Source: Ampelomyces quisqualis
Taxonomy: Eukaryota; Ascomycota; Dothideomycetes; Pleosporales; Phaeosphaeriaceae
DNA: 64,000 bases
NCBI GenBank assembly: GCA_018398575.1
Contig: JAGTXZ010000018.1
Span: 1,054,001 to 1,118,000 of the forward strand
Direction: 5' to 3'
Every line of letters starts with the position of its first letter. Position 1 is the stretch's first letter. The notes beneath the pieces are model-generated. The model saw only the letters and a list, made by a program, of their open reading frames with translations. It made no database searches and was not told the DNA's origin. The translations under genes were made by a program, and so were the position numbers. Shown in pieces: positions 1 through 12,699 of the stretch.

Positions 1-299
1 TAAGAATATTCTACACAGCCTAGAAGGCTTATGCACAAGAGACCTAAAGCTTAAAAAGGTTAAAGTTGTTAATAGCTTTTATATAAATATTGTATCTACA
101 GCACTGCTTAAGTAGGCAGGTATATAGCATAGTAGATTAGACAGCACTCTTTAGTTTAAATTATATAAGTAGAACGTTATTATACATAAGCTCTACAAGG
201 CTTACAACCTCTTGTTTATTAAATATAACTAGGTTACACGCTACGTTCTACAACTACTAATCCTGCATACCTTATATTAATCTAATATTAATTACTTAA

Positions 300-3200
300 G
301 AGATAATAACAAGGATCTATAGCATAAAAGATTAGGCTACCTAGGCTAGTAAGCACTCTAGTCTCTCGCCTAGTTAGCCTAAAACGTTAAGTTAAATAGG
401 ACTAAAAGAATTAATTGTTAAGACTGCTTAGTTACCTATGCAGCTTAAGTAGTCTTACAGCGTCTAAGAGAAAGATTACTACAACTATTCTATTAAGTCT
501 CTTAGGATCTATTTAACATGCTAACTAGAATACTTTATAAAGAATAGTCCTTAATTATTAAGGAGGACTACTTAGGCAAGCTTTTTAACTACAACCTTTA
601 CAACAAGACGTTAATTAAGATTATAAGAGTAATTTGCTAATTTACAGCTTAGGTTAGAAACAAATTTAATCTAAAGATTGTAGAAATCTATTAAGATAAT
701 AATACTGCAACTCTGCCTTAGAGAGGGCGTTTACAGTATAAGGAGTAGGCAGATTAAGAGAGGATTAAAATACTACGCCTGCTACTATACACGCATTAGC
801 TAAATAGATTAGCTAAGTAGGTAGGTTAAGAGCTAATTACAAAATTAATTAAGATGCGCACAAGTGCAAATCTTCTAACTAAGCTCTAGCTATATATTAT
901 AAATGCGGCTGCCTACCTATACAGCATAAGCCTATTATAAATCTATAGTTTTTAATCCCTAAATAAGGTCTTGCACGCCTAGTTTAGGCAATATTTTTAA
1001 TAGTACAAGCTAGCAATTACTAGGCACAGGACTACTAATCTACGCCCAAATTAGAGTAGTATTTATGCCTATAGCTGCAGAGCGTATCCCCTTGATCGCG
1101 ACTAAGCAGCAGGCAAAAATAAGCAAGAGTTTAAAGTTAACTCTTATAGCTATATTAGATATCTAGTAGGCTATTAAGCCTCTTATATCTATTATATATA
1201 GGTTCTATTAATTAATTAAGTAATTGTATTAAGGGACGTTACCTTTAATAAATCTATATTCTACTCTAGCAACTAAGAAGATAAGATGCCTAAAGAGCAG
1301 GTGCTTAAGATTATAGATATTTTACACGTTAGGGAACTAGATAATCCTAGGTAGAATATTAACCTGCCTGTTCTACAGGATTAACTAAGCTAGGAAATTA
1401 CTAAGGTTACTAAGCAGCAGCTTAGGGGTAAGCATCTAATCCTAATGATTACAAAGACTAGCTAATCTTATAATTATAAAAGAAAGAAAGTAGAAACTAA
1501 GAGAAGTACTAGCAGGGCTAGCAAGCATTTAGGAATCCTCTTAGACTAAAGTAAATATACTAGGCTTGTTACGCTAGAGGCAACTCTAGAACTAGATAAA
1601 TTATCTAGTATTAAGCTTATTAAGCGCGCAGGATCTAACAGCTAAGGACTATTGCTAGGTTCTAAAAGAGCTGGCCTATTAGTATCTAGGGATTAGATAG
1701 GTTCCTAACAGGATAGGTAGTTAGCCTTTTTCTCTCCTGCTACTTAACCTAAGAGTAGTAACTCTAGAGCCCTAGACAAAGCAGGATTAGTAAATCCTTT
1801 TACACAATTAAGTTATTAACTATAAAGAGCAGCTCTTAAGATTAACAAACTACTAAGTTAATATATGCTGCTTTGCTGCAAAAAGGATTACAATAATTAG
1901 ATAGGGGGTAAAAGTATAAATACATTAATTACAGATCTATTAGTAGATTACTAGAAACATAATTTTAAGAATACTTTCCTCCTAGGCCTTATAGAAGCCT
2001 AGAACAAGCGCTCTAGTTATAAAACACTAAACGCTATAATTATAATAGCAATGCTAAGTAATTAGAATTACTAAACAGTTAAGAAGTGTGCTTATAGAGA
2101 TAATATACCTAAGCTGCCTAACATATAGAAGCAGATGCTTTAACATCTAATAAAAAGCCTGTTGTTAAATACCTCTCTTAAGGAAATTAATTAGCTACAC
2201 AAGAAAGGTACCTAGAAAGAGATTCTAAAGTATAAGTCTAAGGATTAACTAATTCTATTAAAATAGGTCTAAGCATATAAGTTTAATTAAGATAGTTACT
2301 TTCTAAAGTGTAAGGCTAGGCTTATAGTAAGAGAAGATCTCTAGGAGAAGGACTTTCTACTTACTACGTACGCTACTACACTAGCAGCCAAGTCTTTTAG
2401 GATTGCTATAGCTATTGCAGCCTAGTTTAATCTAGAAATTATGCAATACAACGTAGTTAGAGCTTTCCTTAATGCCTTAATTACAGCTAACAATCTAGTA
2501 ATCTGTAATCTACTAGACAGATTTAAGAAAGCTAGGTTTTGTGTAAAGCTTAACCAAGCGCTCTACAGGCTTAGAGAATCTCTATTACTTTAGTATAAGG
2601 AATTCTTAAGATTACTGCGCAGGATAGGACTACTTGCATCTAAAGAAGAACCTTGCCTTTTCTTTACTTAGGACCAAACAATCTTTGTTCTGTTCTACGT
2701 TAATAATATCCTGCTTATTTACTACAAGAATTACAAGCTCTAAGCTAAGGTTCTATAGTCTAAGATTATTAGCAAATATAAAATCTAGGATCAAGGACTA
2801 GTTAAATAGTTCCTTAGGATTAGAGTTATCTAGAACAGATTAGACTAATTAATTACTCTAGTCTATAACGCCTATATTAATAAGATTACTAAGAAATTTA
2901 AACTACACAATAGATTATTCCCTCTAACACTATTGCTATCTAAGGAGCTCTACAAGAACACTAGAGAAGCTAGTAAGTAAGAAATTAAGGCCTATTAAGA
3001 AAGAGTTAGATTAGTCTTCTACACAGCAATTATAATCTAGCTAGATATAGCCTACGCAGTCTTAAAGCTTTTCTATTTCTTAACTAATCCTTTAGACAAG
3101 CATCTTAAAGCTGTAGAACAAGTAATTATGTACCTGTATCAAACAAGGTTTAATTTGATTAAGTATAGCAATTTTAATAGTCTAGAACTAACTATTTGTA

Positions 3201-3625
3201 GGGACGCCTTCTTTGCTAACAATAAAGTAACTAGGCGCTTCTTACATAGTTATATAGCTATTCTGTTTAGAAGAGCAATCTCTTAGAAAGCTGCAAGGCA
3301 AGGATTAGTTACTACCTTAATAACTAAAGCTAAGCTGCTTGCTCTAGAATACGCTGCAAAAGAATCTATAGCGCTTAACTAGTTCTTTAAGAAGCTTACG
3401 CTTAATCTAGAAGATCTTTAGAATATTAAGTGTAATAATTAGTAAACTATCTAATTAGTTATAAGGAAAAATAAGTAGATATCTACTAAGCTTAGGCATG
3501 TTAATATTTAGAACATATAGCTTAGGCAAGAGCACTTAAGAGGATTATTCTAAGTATTCTATCTAGAATCTAGATTAATGCCAGCTAATAGTCTTACTAA
3601 GAACCTTACCTATTAATAATTTCTT
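300..3625 (+). pseudogene. Copia pol pseudogene (GAG-pre-integrase, integrase, RT, RNase H)
   Basis: Near 319-345 the reading '*HKRLGYLG' matches the GAG-pre-integrase motif WHxRLGHLG, with Trp converted to a stop. Around 800-1240 the frame resembles the Copia integrase core and C-terminal part, including GYLVGY and the following VRDVTF motif. At about 2440-2760 'VVRAFLNA', 'LNQALYRLRESL' and 'YVNNILLIY' correspond to the Copia RT motifs DVKTAFLNG, KALYGLRQSP and YVDDILI. Here the catalytic DD reads as NN, as G-to-A change would give. At 3480-3610 'LRHVNI' and 'ANSLTKNLT' match the Copia RNase H end (KHIDIR and ADILTK). Frames are interrupted many times, so the gene is dead. Family assignment is firm; domain edges are approximate. 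Confidence 0.85.
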
Positions 3626-3639
3626 AAGTTTAAGCAGCT

Positions 3640-5501
3640 TTTTAACCTTAAGGATATAAGCAAGTTACTTACAAAGCAATGTTTTAGAAAACATAAAGAT
3701 TAATTTAACTTTTCTATCTACTAATTAATTTGCTTGCTCTTAAAGCTTAAGATTACTATAGAATCTAAGCAGAGCAAACACGTAAAAACTAAGACTACTA
3801 ACGCTAAATTACAAGCAAAACTATCTAGAAACTTGCTTCTATAAAGTTAAAGACCTTATTAATTATCTTGTAAGCCTAAGCATAACGCTTAGCTATTAAG
3901 AGACCTAAAGCCCTTAATCTACAGCTTAGAGACAGCAAATCTCTAACTGTTCTTATAGCCTTAGGCAATAGAGACAACAACTAATCCTACGCTAGCTCTT
4001 AACGCTTAGGCATTAGAGTCTAAGCAGCCTAAGCTACTCCTTAAGCAGTAGAGCGTTAGGCAGAAAAGAGCTGTAACGCTAGTAACTAAATGATAGCTAG
4101 TCTTAGACTAGCGTAAACAGACTCTAAGCTACAAAGCTACTTAACGCTCTACTAAAGCTCTGCTGCCTATATCTTCTAAAACCTTAAGTAGGACACGCAG
4201 GCTCCTTTTCTAGCAAGCTAAAAGTTAGATTAACATAGCTTAAGCTTACTTTAAAACTAGTAAGAGCTAGAGCGCTCTAAGCCTACTGTAAGGCCTTTGC
4301 AGCCTTAAGCTGCTAGTTAAGCTACGCGCAAGCCTTCTCTAGCTCCTATAAACAAGTTAGCTATTTCTAAGATTAAAGAAGCTTTAAAACTTACTGCAAT
4401 AGTTCTCTTAAATACGCTAATAATAATCTTTATAGTCTGCTTACGCAGATTGCCTAGGCTACTTAAATTAGTAATTATATTACTAATAGCAATTAGAACA
4501 ACCTACACCTTAACGCAAGAATAGTTTAGGTAAGCTGTATAATACTTACGTATTATTAATCTAGCTCTACTGTAGTAACAGCTGTTGCCTTAATTATTAG
4601 CAAACTAAAAGGTATAGCGCAAGCACAAACTAGAGCAAAGCTCTCTCTTTTTAACCTTAACAGTCTCTTTGCTAGAGACTGCTCTGCTCTTAAGCGTAGG
4701 ATTGCGTTGCTTAGTCTTACACTAGAATTAGCGCAGAGGATTTGCTAGGACCTAATTGTCTTTACTCTTGTTAGTAGGCGCAAGGGTAGCAGCGTTCTTC
4801 TTGTAGGCGCGCGCGTAAGCTATCTTGTTAATTACAACAGATAGATTCTTCTTAAGAGGCTACTAGAGTTAGTAACAGACTAGATTAAGAGTAAGAAAAA
4901 CTTCCTATAATAGAGTAGATAGATAAAGCGGTTAATAAAGTAGATAATAAAGAGAATTAATAGATAGGTAGCTAGTTAATAAGTTAATTAATAAGTTAAT
5001 TAATGCCCTAAAGTATAAGAGTAGAAGAGTAGGCAGGCTTCTTATACCTAAGTAACGTAACTGCTAGGTAACAAGCTTACCTACTACTCTCTTACCTAGT
5101 TGCGCAATCTTGCTCTATAACAACACGCGTAAACAGACTGCCTCTTACCTACCTAACAGGCTAGGCAACAGTAAACGCTCTAAATTAAAGCTTAGCTAAT
5201 AGGCAAACTCTTACTAACAGTCTGTTTATACCTATCCTATACACTGCCTGCTTACAAAACCTACACATAAGGCCTAAGGAGATAACGTAGGCTATATTTT
5301 TAGATAAACAATACTAATATTAGATTTAGTTATATATATAGTAAATAGTTAGGAATTTACGCACTAATAACTAACGTTTAAGCTAATAAATTAAGCAACG
5401 CAGCGCCTGCAATACAAAGCAGTACTGCTGTTTACCTCAATTACTACTTCTACTCTACTAAACAGATTAGGCAAGCTAACAAGTTTGCCTAATCTAGGGG
5501 G
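3640..5501 (+). other. Unassigned RIP-mutated sequence between Copia RNase H and 3' LTR
   Basis: About 1.86 kb with no family I can name. Plus-strand reading gives long stretches of plausible hydrophilic, Lys/Leu-rich peptide broken only by TAG/TAA. It may therefore have been coding, either as an extra 3' ORF of the Copia element or as part of an element inserted in it. No LTR, inverted repeat or target duplication was found that would settle this. From about 4900 to 5500 it is simple AT-rich sequence with short repeats such as taagttaattaa. Confidence 0.4.
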
Positions 5502-5690
5502 TGTGTAACAGAGTATGTAAATCAGCAGATTACAGAATTGTTACGTGTAACAACTAAGCATGTTACTAATAGGATAGAATCTATTTAGGACTAGACTAAC
5601 TTATTAAGCTGTTTCTTAGCTTAGTGTATTTAATCTAATCTATCTAGATATAGTATAGAGCAAGAGATAGAAGCCTTTTTACTTACAACA
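5502..5690 (+). repeat. Candidate Copia 3' LTR
   Basis: It begins TGTGTAACAG directly after a purine tract ending in ggggg and ends TTACAACA, giving short imperfect inverted termini (TG...CA). The partner LTR is outside the window, so the call rests on position and termini only. The 3' end could lie up to about 35 bp further right, where the neighbouring Gypsy homology begins. Confidence 0.5.
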
Positions 5691-6949
5691 ACTTAATCTA
5701 TAGTATTGCTTAGCTCCCTTACTAAGGCGTTATATATATTCTACTAACATTTAATTAGGCTAAAGAGTATAATATACAGATCTCTAGCGTAGGCTTTTAG
5801 GTTTCTTACGTTAGCAATGCTCTCTGCACTACTAACAGGCTACTCTATTACCTTAATATAATAGAGTCTAATATCTGTAAAAAGCCTACGTATAACGCAA
5901 AGGTGCAGGCTAAGACTAATTGTTTAGTAATAGTAACTATTGCGCCCTCTAATAGTAGAGAAGTAGGCTCTAGCGTATAGTGTTCTTGCTGTAGTTTCTA
6001 TATAGCGCCTGTAAGCAATTTCTGTAGTAATAGACTTTCTATTATAGTTTTTACCTTTATTCTATTACTAAGCCTAAACCCTATAAAACTAGTCTTGCAT
6101 TTCTTAATACTACTTATATATTAGAATAGATATTGCGCTCTACGTCTTAGGCTTATAGGCTTTTGTAGCTCTACTTCTATTGCAAACATTGTTATTCTTG
6201 CTAGTCTTTATAGTCTAGCGTAGTCTAAGTATTAGAATTCTATACCTCTTCTTTAGGTTTTTCTAGACTCTCTAAAGATTTATGTTACGCTGTGTCTTAA
6301 CTAACTATTACCTAGCTTAAGTAGCTAGATCTCTAGAGTTAATCTAGGCTCTTCTTCTTGCATTCTTTAGCTATTAATCTGTTAACGCTAAGCTTCTAGA
6401 CTCTTCCCTTTCTGTTCCTAGGTTATTCTAGGTAGTTAGTAGGACTGTTGCATTAGTTCTTAGGTATTAGTATTTAGGTTCCTTATGTCTAGTTTCTAGG
6501 GACAGTTAACTGCTAGTTATATCCCTGCTTATAGTAGTAAATAGGTAGGAGTTGGGTAGAGTTAGAGTAGCTTTACGTAAGACCCTAAACCTACCTAACT
6601 CTCTACCTAATCTTTTTACGCTAATAGGAGGTAGAGGTTAGAGTAGAAGTAATTAATTGTAGGTTAAGGTTAGGTTGCATAACCTTAGCGCAATTAATTA
6701 AATTTAATATATAGTATACCCCCTAAATAGATTATTAGCGCAACAAGAGGTGCATAAGTATAATCTAAGTATACCTTCTACTATATATATATATAGATAT
6801 ATATAGATTTCTAAAAATATGTTAAATCTTAAAGGGGCAGAAACACGTTAAGAATGTTAAGAAACTAATGTTTATTACGTTTATTTATTATATAGGCAGA
6901 CGTAGCATAACTTTATTTCTTAAATATAGTAAGCCTACAGCTTCTGCAA

Positions 6950-7750
6950 TTTCTATATACACTAAGCTAAAAAATTAAACTTTCTGTAGTACCTAAGAGC
7001 TAGCCGCACATTCTTATACTATATAGTAACTCTCTTTGCATAAGTTGCGTTAATATTAGTATCTATAATAGATTAGTATTTTGCAACAAAATAGAAAAAA
7101 TTACTATACTTTTAAAAAAGCTAACTAGAAAAGCCTTAGCAGCTTCTTAAAGTGCCTTAATAGCTAATTGCTAGAAGCAGACGTAGGGCATCCTTTTGTA
7201 TTACTTACTAGCAATTTTGTAGACAACTTACTAAAACAGCAGCTTGCAGATAAGAAGCCTAGTAGTCTTCTAGTAGCAGCAGATTTCACGCAAAGCTACA
7301 GCTGCACTTAGTTAGTATAGGAGTGTAATAAAGAAACGTAATAAAGAAACGTAATTACTTACTACTAGGCTTAAAGTAGATTTTTTTTTTAGCTTCTACT
7401 TTTCTAGTAGTAAGGGCAGGGCTTTTCCTAGCAGACTTTCTAGTAAGGTCTTTAGTAACCTCTACGCTACTAGTAACTGTATTGTTAACCTTTGCTTTGC
7501 GTTTGCAAGGGGCTATTATAGTAGTGTTATAGGTTATAGAGTTACTGCTGTAATATTTTTAGTATTTTGGCCTCCTTGTAAATAAGCAGTAAGGCAAGCT
7601 TAGCGCAGGAAATTACCTCTTAGCGTAAAAATTCTGATCTTAAACTAGTAGCATAGCTAATTAGTTAAAAACGTAATAAAAAAACGTGTTAACTTACAGT
7701 CCTACTGAGAATTAGCTGCTAGTTCTACCTAGCTACAAATTAAAAATAAA
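6950..7750 (-). pseudogene. Putative second gene on the opposite strand of hAT copy A
   Basis: On the minus strand, 7390-7560 reads as a basic peptide (KRKAKVNN, TSSVEVTKDL, TRKSARKSPALTTRKVEAKKK) followed by a canonical GTAAGT donor, an approximately 60-bp gap containing the motif TTTCTTTATTAC twice, and a ctaac branch-like site. Another GTAAGT gap lies at about 7625-7700. Intron signals orient with the minus strand, opposite to the transposase. Copies B and C carry the same sequence. The product is unknown. I infer a lost accessory gene; a RIP-degraded noncoding region is the alternative. Confidence 0.35.
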
Positions 7751-8239
7751 GAGTAAGGTTTTATAAAGTTAATTTTGTATAGGTAAGGTAGCAAAAGGCA
7801 GTAAGCGTAGGCTGTAAGGCAGAAAACTACGCTAGCAGCTAACGCAACGCATAGACTAACTCTACCTGTTTTCTAGGTAGTAGGCTACTAAAAAAAACAC
7901 TAGAACTATACACCTATATTAGCTACGCGCTTTATTGCATCGTTTTATTACACTTAACACTATAGAATTAATTAAATCTAAGGAAATTAACGTTGTTAAT
8001 TAGCTAGAGGGCTTTCTACTGCCTCTCCTAGTTTAAATCCTACTACACTTTAAAGAAGAGAAGTAGGCTAAACTTACTAAGGTAAAGGCACTAAATTTTT
8101 GTTATTAATTATATTAATATATCTAGGGTTTTACTTCTAGAGATAATAAAATTAGCTATATTCTTAATTCTTGTAGTAGTAATACTCTTAAGCAAGGCTG
8201 CCTAACAAATTTCTAGGTCTACCTTAGTATGCATCTTAG

Positions 8240-9135
8240 CAGTAGTGCTATGCAATTAAGAGAGCTAGCTGCTATTACAAAGGCTAAGTCCTTAGATTAA
8301 TTAGCTAAGTACTAGCTTACGAAGAAGATTAAGAAGAGCGTTAGGTACAAGGCGTTGTCTCTAAGGCAGCAGAATAAGAAGCTTAAGAATAAGCTTAAGG
8401 CCTTAGCAGCAAAGCGCTTTACTAGTAAGCAGTTAGGTAAGTTATTACACTTTTTTATTACATATGTTTTACTTACATTACACAGCTAAGTAGTTAACAA
8501 CTTCTATTTTCTAAGTTAAAAAAAAATAAAAGGTTATTTAAATTGAGATTAATATGCGCGCCTATAATTTTGCTATAAAGGAGTCTGCTTTAGCGCTAGC
8601 AGACTCTTAAAAAAAGCTAATAATATGTAAAGCTTACACCTAAATATATAGAGCTAGTAGGGCTCTAGAGAAGATTATTTAGAACAAGTACACTTATAGG
8701 CTGCACCTTCTTAAGACTAATAGCTTTAAGACACCTTAGCTTAAGGCTAAATAGCTTAAGTTTTGTAATAAGCTAACACTAGAGAAATAGGCTCTAGTAA
8801 CAGATTAGAATTGGCAATAAGTTTATTACACTTCTTTATTATATACTTACACTAACCTAACTTATAGAAGGCGTAAACTAACACCTCTTCTAGAGTTAAC
8901 TTCTAACCTAGTGCTTTATAGTAATAGGCTATATGTTAAGAAACGTAATAAGACTAAGTGTAAGGAAGAAGTAGAAGATTCTAGCAAAGAGCTAGAGGCC
9001 TATTTTAAGACTCTACCTAATGTTTATAAAGATAATAAGAATAGTAATCTATATAATAAGAATAGTTAGCGTAAAGATAAAGAGGCTAGAGATCTAAGCA
9101 ATAGTACTTAGGAGGAGTTTTTAGACCTAAAGTGA
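8240..9135 (+). pseudogene. Possible upstream exons or separate ORF in hAT copy A
   Basis: The plus strand reads as a Lys-rich, basic peptide (LRELAAITKAKSLD, then KKIKKSVRYKALSLR near 8320-8370). A GTAAGT intron-like gap follows (about 8434-8484), then a second long readable segment (AYNFAIKESALALADS near 8550-8590), another intron-like gap around 8817-8870, and a C-terminal segment ending near 9133. Stops are again mostly at probable Trp/Gln codons. It could be the 5' part of the transposase gene or an accessory gene. No family was recognised. Equivalent sequence is present in copies B and C. Confidence 0.4.
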
Positions 9136-9859
9136 CATGTAATTAGCTTTGCTGCATTTTATTGCCTAATATAGCCTGTTTATCAATACCTATTATAGTT
9201 AAGTGCTAAAGAATTTGCCCCTGTACTAACCTTATCTAATTTCATATATTTAGCCCTAATATTTACCTCTAAATAAACTAGGAAATAGCGTCCTAGGCAG
9301 AACTGCCCCTCTACTCTATTATCTAATTTCAAAATACTTAAAACTCTATACTTGTTAGATTTGTCTAACTGCCTACTGTTACCCTCTTTCTTAAAACCTA
9401 CTAACTAGTTATTACGTTTTTTTATTACAGCTATAGAGGCAAGTAACCTGCTGCTAACACCTAACAACTTATATCTTAGTATACCTAAAATACTACACAA
9501 ATTTATATAAGATGCTTTCTAAATCCTAAAATCTAGCCTTTAGAGGACAATCTATATCTTAAAATGCCTAATTTACTACACTAATTATTGCTAAAATAAT
9601 GCTAAGGCTATTAGAGCATAGGATGCCTAGTAGCAGAACACTTTATAGGCCTAGGATTAAACCTATACACAATCTTAATAGAACGCAGCCTAACGCTTAG
9701 CGTATATATAGACTTAGTTTAAAGAGTGTACCTATATACACACTAGCTAGCTATATATATATTGCCTAAACTCTAGGCAAGTACTTTAACACTTAACTAA
9801 TTACTATATTAGTACAAAATACCTCTTTTACTACCTTAAGTTACATAAGTGCAAGGGTG

Positions 9860-12130
9860 TTACTAAGTCTGTTTATCTAAGGCTACCTTTTCTACTATCT
9901 ACGCTACAAAATAGATCTCTACGCTAACTATTTACTACCTAGGGATTTAAGAAGAAAATAGTACGCGTGCTTCTTAATAGTAACTAGTTGTTTTGAACCT
10001 TAGAGTAACCTTTATTCTATTGCTTTGTTTAATTTCTTTAACTAGGCACAATTATCTCTTTCTAGTACAAGTTCTCTATAATACTTTAAAACTAATATAA
10101 GCAGGTAGCTTAAAACCTCCTCTACAACCTAGGCAGAACAACAAAAATATCTATTGCTTTAGACGCCTAGTCTGCTGCAAACTACTTTAGCTTTCTAGCT
10201 ATTAAGGCCTACTACATTAATGTTAGCTAGCAAATAAGAGAGGTCTTATTAGATTTTATTCTATTACAAGAGCGCTACACTAGAGCTTTAATAGCAGCTA
10301 ATCTAATACATGTGCTTAAAAAAACTAACACTATAAAGAGACTTTTAGCTGTTACTTGTAATAATGCCTTAAACAATAGAACTCTTACTAAGAGCCTTAA
10401 AAGCTATCTTGCTAACAAGAGTATTAAATAGAGCGCAAAGGAAAACACTATTCTGTGCCTTGCTTATATTATTAACCTTGTAGTCTAGGATATTATATTG
10501 CACCTAAGGCTAACAGCCTTACCTAAAATAGAAGGAGCTAAGCAGCTTTAACGTCGCTATGTTTATTAAATTAATAATATAATGTTAGTGCTAAACTTAC
10601 TTTGCAAGGTATATAGAGTTCTTTATTACAGTTCTTTATTACGCGCTTACTACCTCTAGATCTAGGCAATCTGCATTGCAATTGATTTGTTACCCTAGCA
10701 ATTTAAATAATTCTTAAAAGTACAGTCTAATATACCTACAAATTAACGCCTTTGTGTAATATAAGATGTAAAAACTAGATAGAACTTAACATATAATATG
10801 TGTAAGCAAGCCTGCTATTTAGCCCCTTATATTAATAATTAGCTTAAGAAGGAAATTGCACTTAGCTAATTAATCCTAGGTCGTAATAGCAACAGCCAGG
10901 ACGACAATTTAGTAGCTAATTTTAAGGACCTAAAAAGACTTTAACTAGCTCTAGCTAAATAGTTGCACCTAAGGGCTATAACCTACATGCTAGCAAACTT
11001 TAAAACAGCTACTAACAAAATTAGTAAAAATAACACACTACAGGCGCTATATATATAGATAATATACAATAGGCTTTTTAACTTCCTAGATTAGATAACT
11101 ACTAAGCTATTAAACAAGGAAGACAAGAGCAGTTGTTAAGAGAAGTAGCCTACTATTATTAGGGCTGTAGTAGAGAAGAGCAAGAAGAAATTGTTAAAGT
11201 ACTATTTACGTATAGATAAAGAGTAAGGATACTTGTACAATACAGCTACTATTCTTAATCCAAGTCAAAAGCTTTCTACGTATAAGGTAAGTTTTTTTTT
11301 ATTATATATATTTATTACGTTGTTAACTGTTACACATAGAGGGATAAGTAGAAATCTAATTTTAAACGCATATATTAGCATTAGTTCTTAAAGTACATAA
11401 GCTAATATAATAATTAACTTATATAACTCTATAGGGACTACACTCTAGTCTACCTTGCTTAGCCTTACTAATCCTTTAAAAATTAGTAGTTTAGGAGGCT
11501 TTCTAAACTTATAGTATAGTTAAGTAGAGCAGGTTCTAAGTTGCACAAAGAACTAAACCTAGGTATTAGGCTAGTCTGTGCAGAGGCCCTCTACTACCTA
11601 AGTACTTCTCTAACAACTAAGAATAAGGAGAGGAATCTAACAGGTATGCTAGCATAGTAGCAGGCTAACGCAGAAACTTACCTACTTCTAGCCTAGGTAG
11701 CAATAGATATGCTAGCTATTTAGCTTACAGAGGTTAGGGTAGAGCGTTCTTTTAATACTGTAAGAGATGTTATAGAAGATTAAAGGCATAGACTTAAAGC
11801 TAAGACAATTTAGATAATTATAGTTGTTAAACACGCAATTACGCACAAGAATAACCTGTTTAGCCTACCTAAACTGCAATTACTAACTCTAACACGTAAA
11901 CTAAGCGCTAAAACAGTCTAGAACCTATACAAGATTTAGGGACTAGATCTTTATTCTAGCTCTGTTAACGCTAGAATAAGGCGCTTTGCAGATCTAACAA
12001 GCAATAAAGAGGATAGTAATAAGAGTAAAGGCAGTAATAGAATAGATTTTGCAACCTCTTCTTTAGGTACCTATTTAGAGACTTCTGTGCGTAAAGTGCC
12101 TAAGCAGTAGCTATAAAGAAAGAGATTAAA
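9860..12130 (+). pseudogene. hAT transposase pseudogene (copy A)
   Basis: Around 10147-10260 the frame reads ISIALDA*SAANYFSFL with YYINVS*QIREVLLDF, matching the RNase H-like hAT core (LDAWSSPN...QLREVLLGF) and keeping the first catalytic Asp. Near 10350-10390, TCNNALNNRTL corresponds to TTDNASNNR, with the second Asp now Asn, consistent with RIP. At 11698-11840, AIDMLAI*LTEVRVERSFNTVRD matches the hAT dimerisation domain (dates and precise edges unknown). Two gaps fit introns: about 10602-10660 and about 11287-11338, each starting gta. Frame breaks throughout make it inactive. The N-terminal BED zinc finger was not clearly found. Confidence 0.8.
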
Positions 12131-12699
12131 GCCCTTGCGCTACCTTAACTAGTTAGCGTAATAAAGAATTGTAATAAAGAAAAGCTTGCTAGCTAATTAA
12201 ACACTACTAATTTTAAAAATTGTGTTTCTATACTAAGATTTAGTTTCTATGCACTAATTTCAATAGATGTTACTCTAGTAACGTCTCTAATTTTAAAATT
12301 GTTTCTTTAGTAAGCTAATTTCCCTTGCCCTACTATATACTAAAGTAACATACTATTTTAGAAGTTATAGTAAAGAGCGTTGCATAAGTATAACCTAATA
12401 GTAGGTAGCTTAACCTAACTACAAACCTAACCTATACCTAGTACCTATGCAACCTAACCCTAACCTATACTCTAGCCCTACTATAACTTAACTCCTACTC
12501 TACCCCCTACGCTGTTAATTTCTACCTACCTTCTACCTAAAGAGGGGTACTCTCTACCTATTTACTAGCGTATCTCTGCTATTAACTAGTTAAGGTAGTT
12601 ACAGGTTAGCTAATAGAATAGATATAGGTATCTTCTTTCTTTTCTACTTTTTGCTAAAGCTCTTAGTCTTAGGCTCTGTCTATTATAGTATCCTTGCAT

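Larger units (their letters stand above)
1..5690 (+). mobile_element. Ty1/Copia LTR retrotransposon relic, 5' end cut by window edge
   Basis: This is a heavily RIP-mutated Copia element. In plus-strand order I read a GAG-pre-integrase motif, an integrase region, a Copia-type reverse transcriptase and an RNase H, which is the Copia order (integrase before RT). A purine tract ending in ggggg abuts a TG-starting candidate 3' LTR at 5502. Stops are almost all TAG or TAA where Trp or Gln is expected, as CpA-to-TpA RIP produces. The 5' LTR and gag lie outside the window. The 1.8 kb between RNase H and the LTR is unusually long, so another insertion could be hidden there. Confidence 0.85.
6530..12572 (+). 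mobile_element. hAT-superfamily DNA transposon, copy A (full length, RIP-mutated)
   Basis: A 6043-bp element with terminal inverted repeats. The right end read inward is TACGCTAGTAAATAGGTAG; the left end is the same with RIP-type changes (TATAGTAGTAAATAGGTAG). It is flanked by 8-bp duplications tccctgct (6522-6529) and tctctgct (12573-12580). The uninterrupted site is visible in the homologous Gypsy element E1 near 46770. Eight-bp duplications and the C-terminal dimerisation motif identify hAT. Subterminal regions at both ends carry repeated cctaacc/ggttagg-like motifs. Copy C (40154-62377) is the same length once its insertion is removed (6042 bp). Confidence 0.92.

Noticed and set aside
12400..12500. 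Telomere-like cctaaccctaacc strings
   Set aside because: They are short and irregular, and occur at the subterminal ends of every hAT copy in both orientations. They are part of the transposon, not a telomere.
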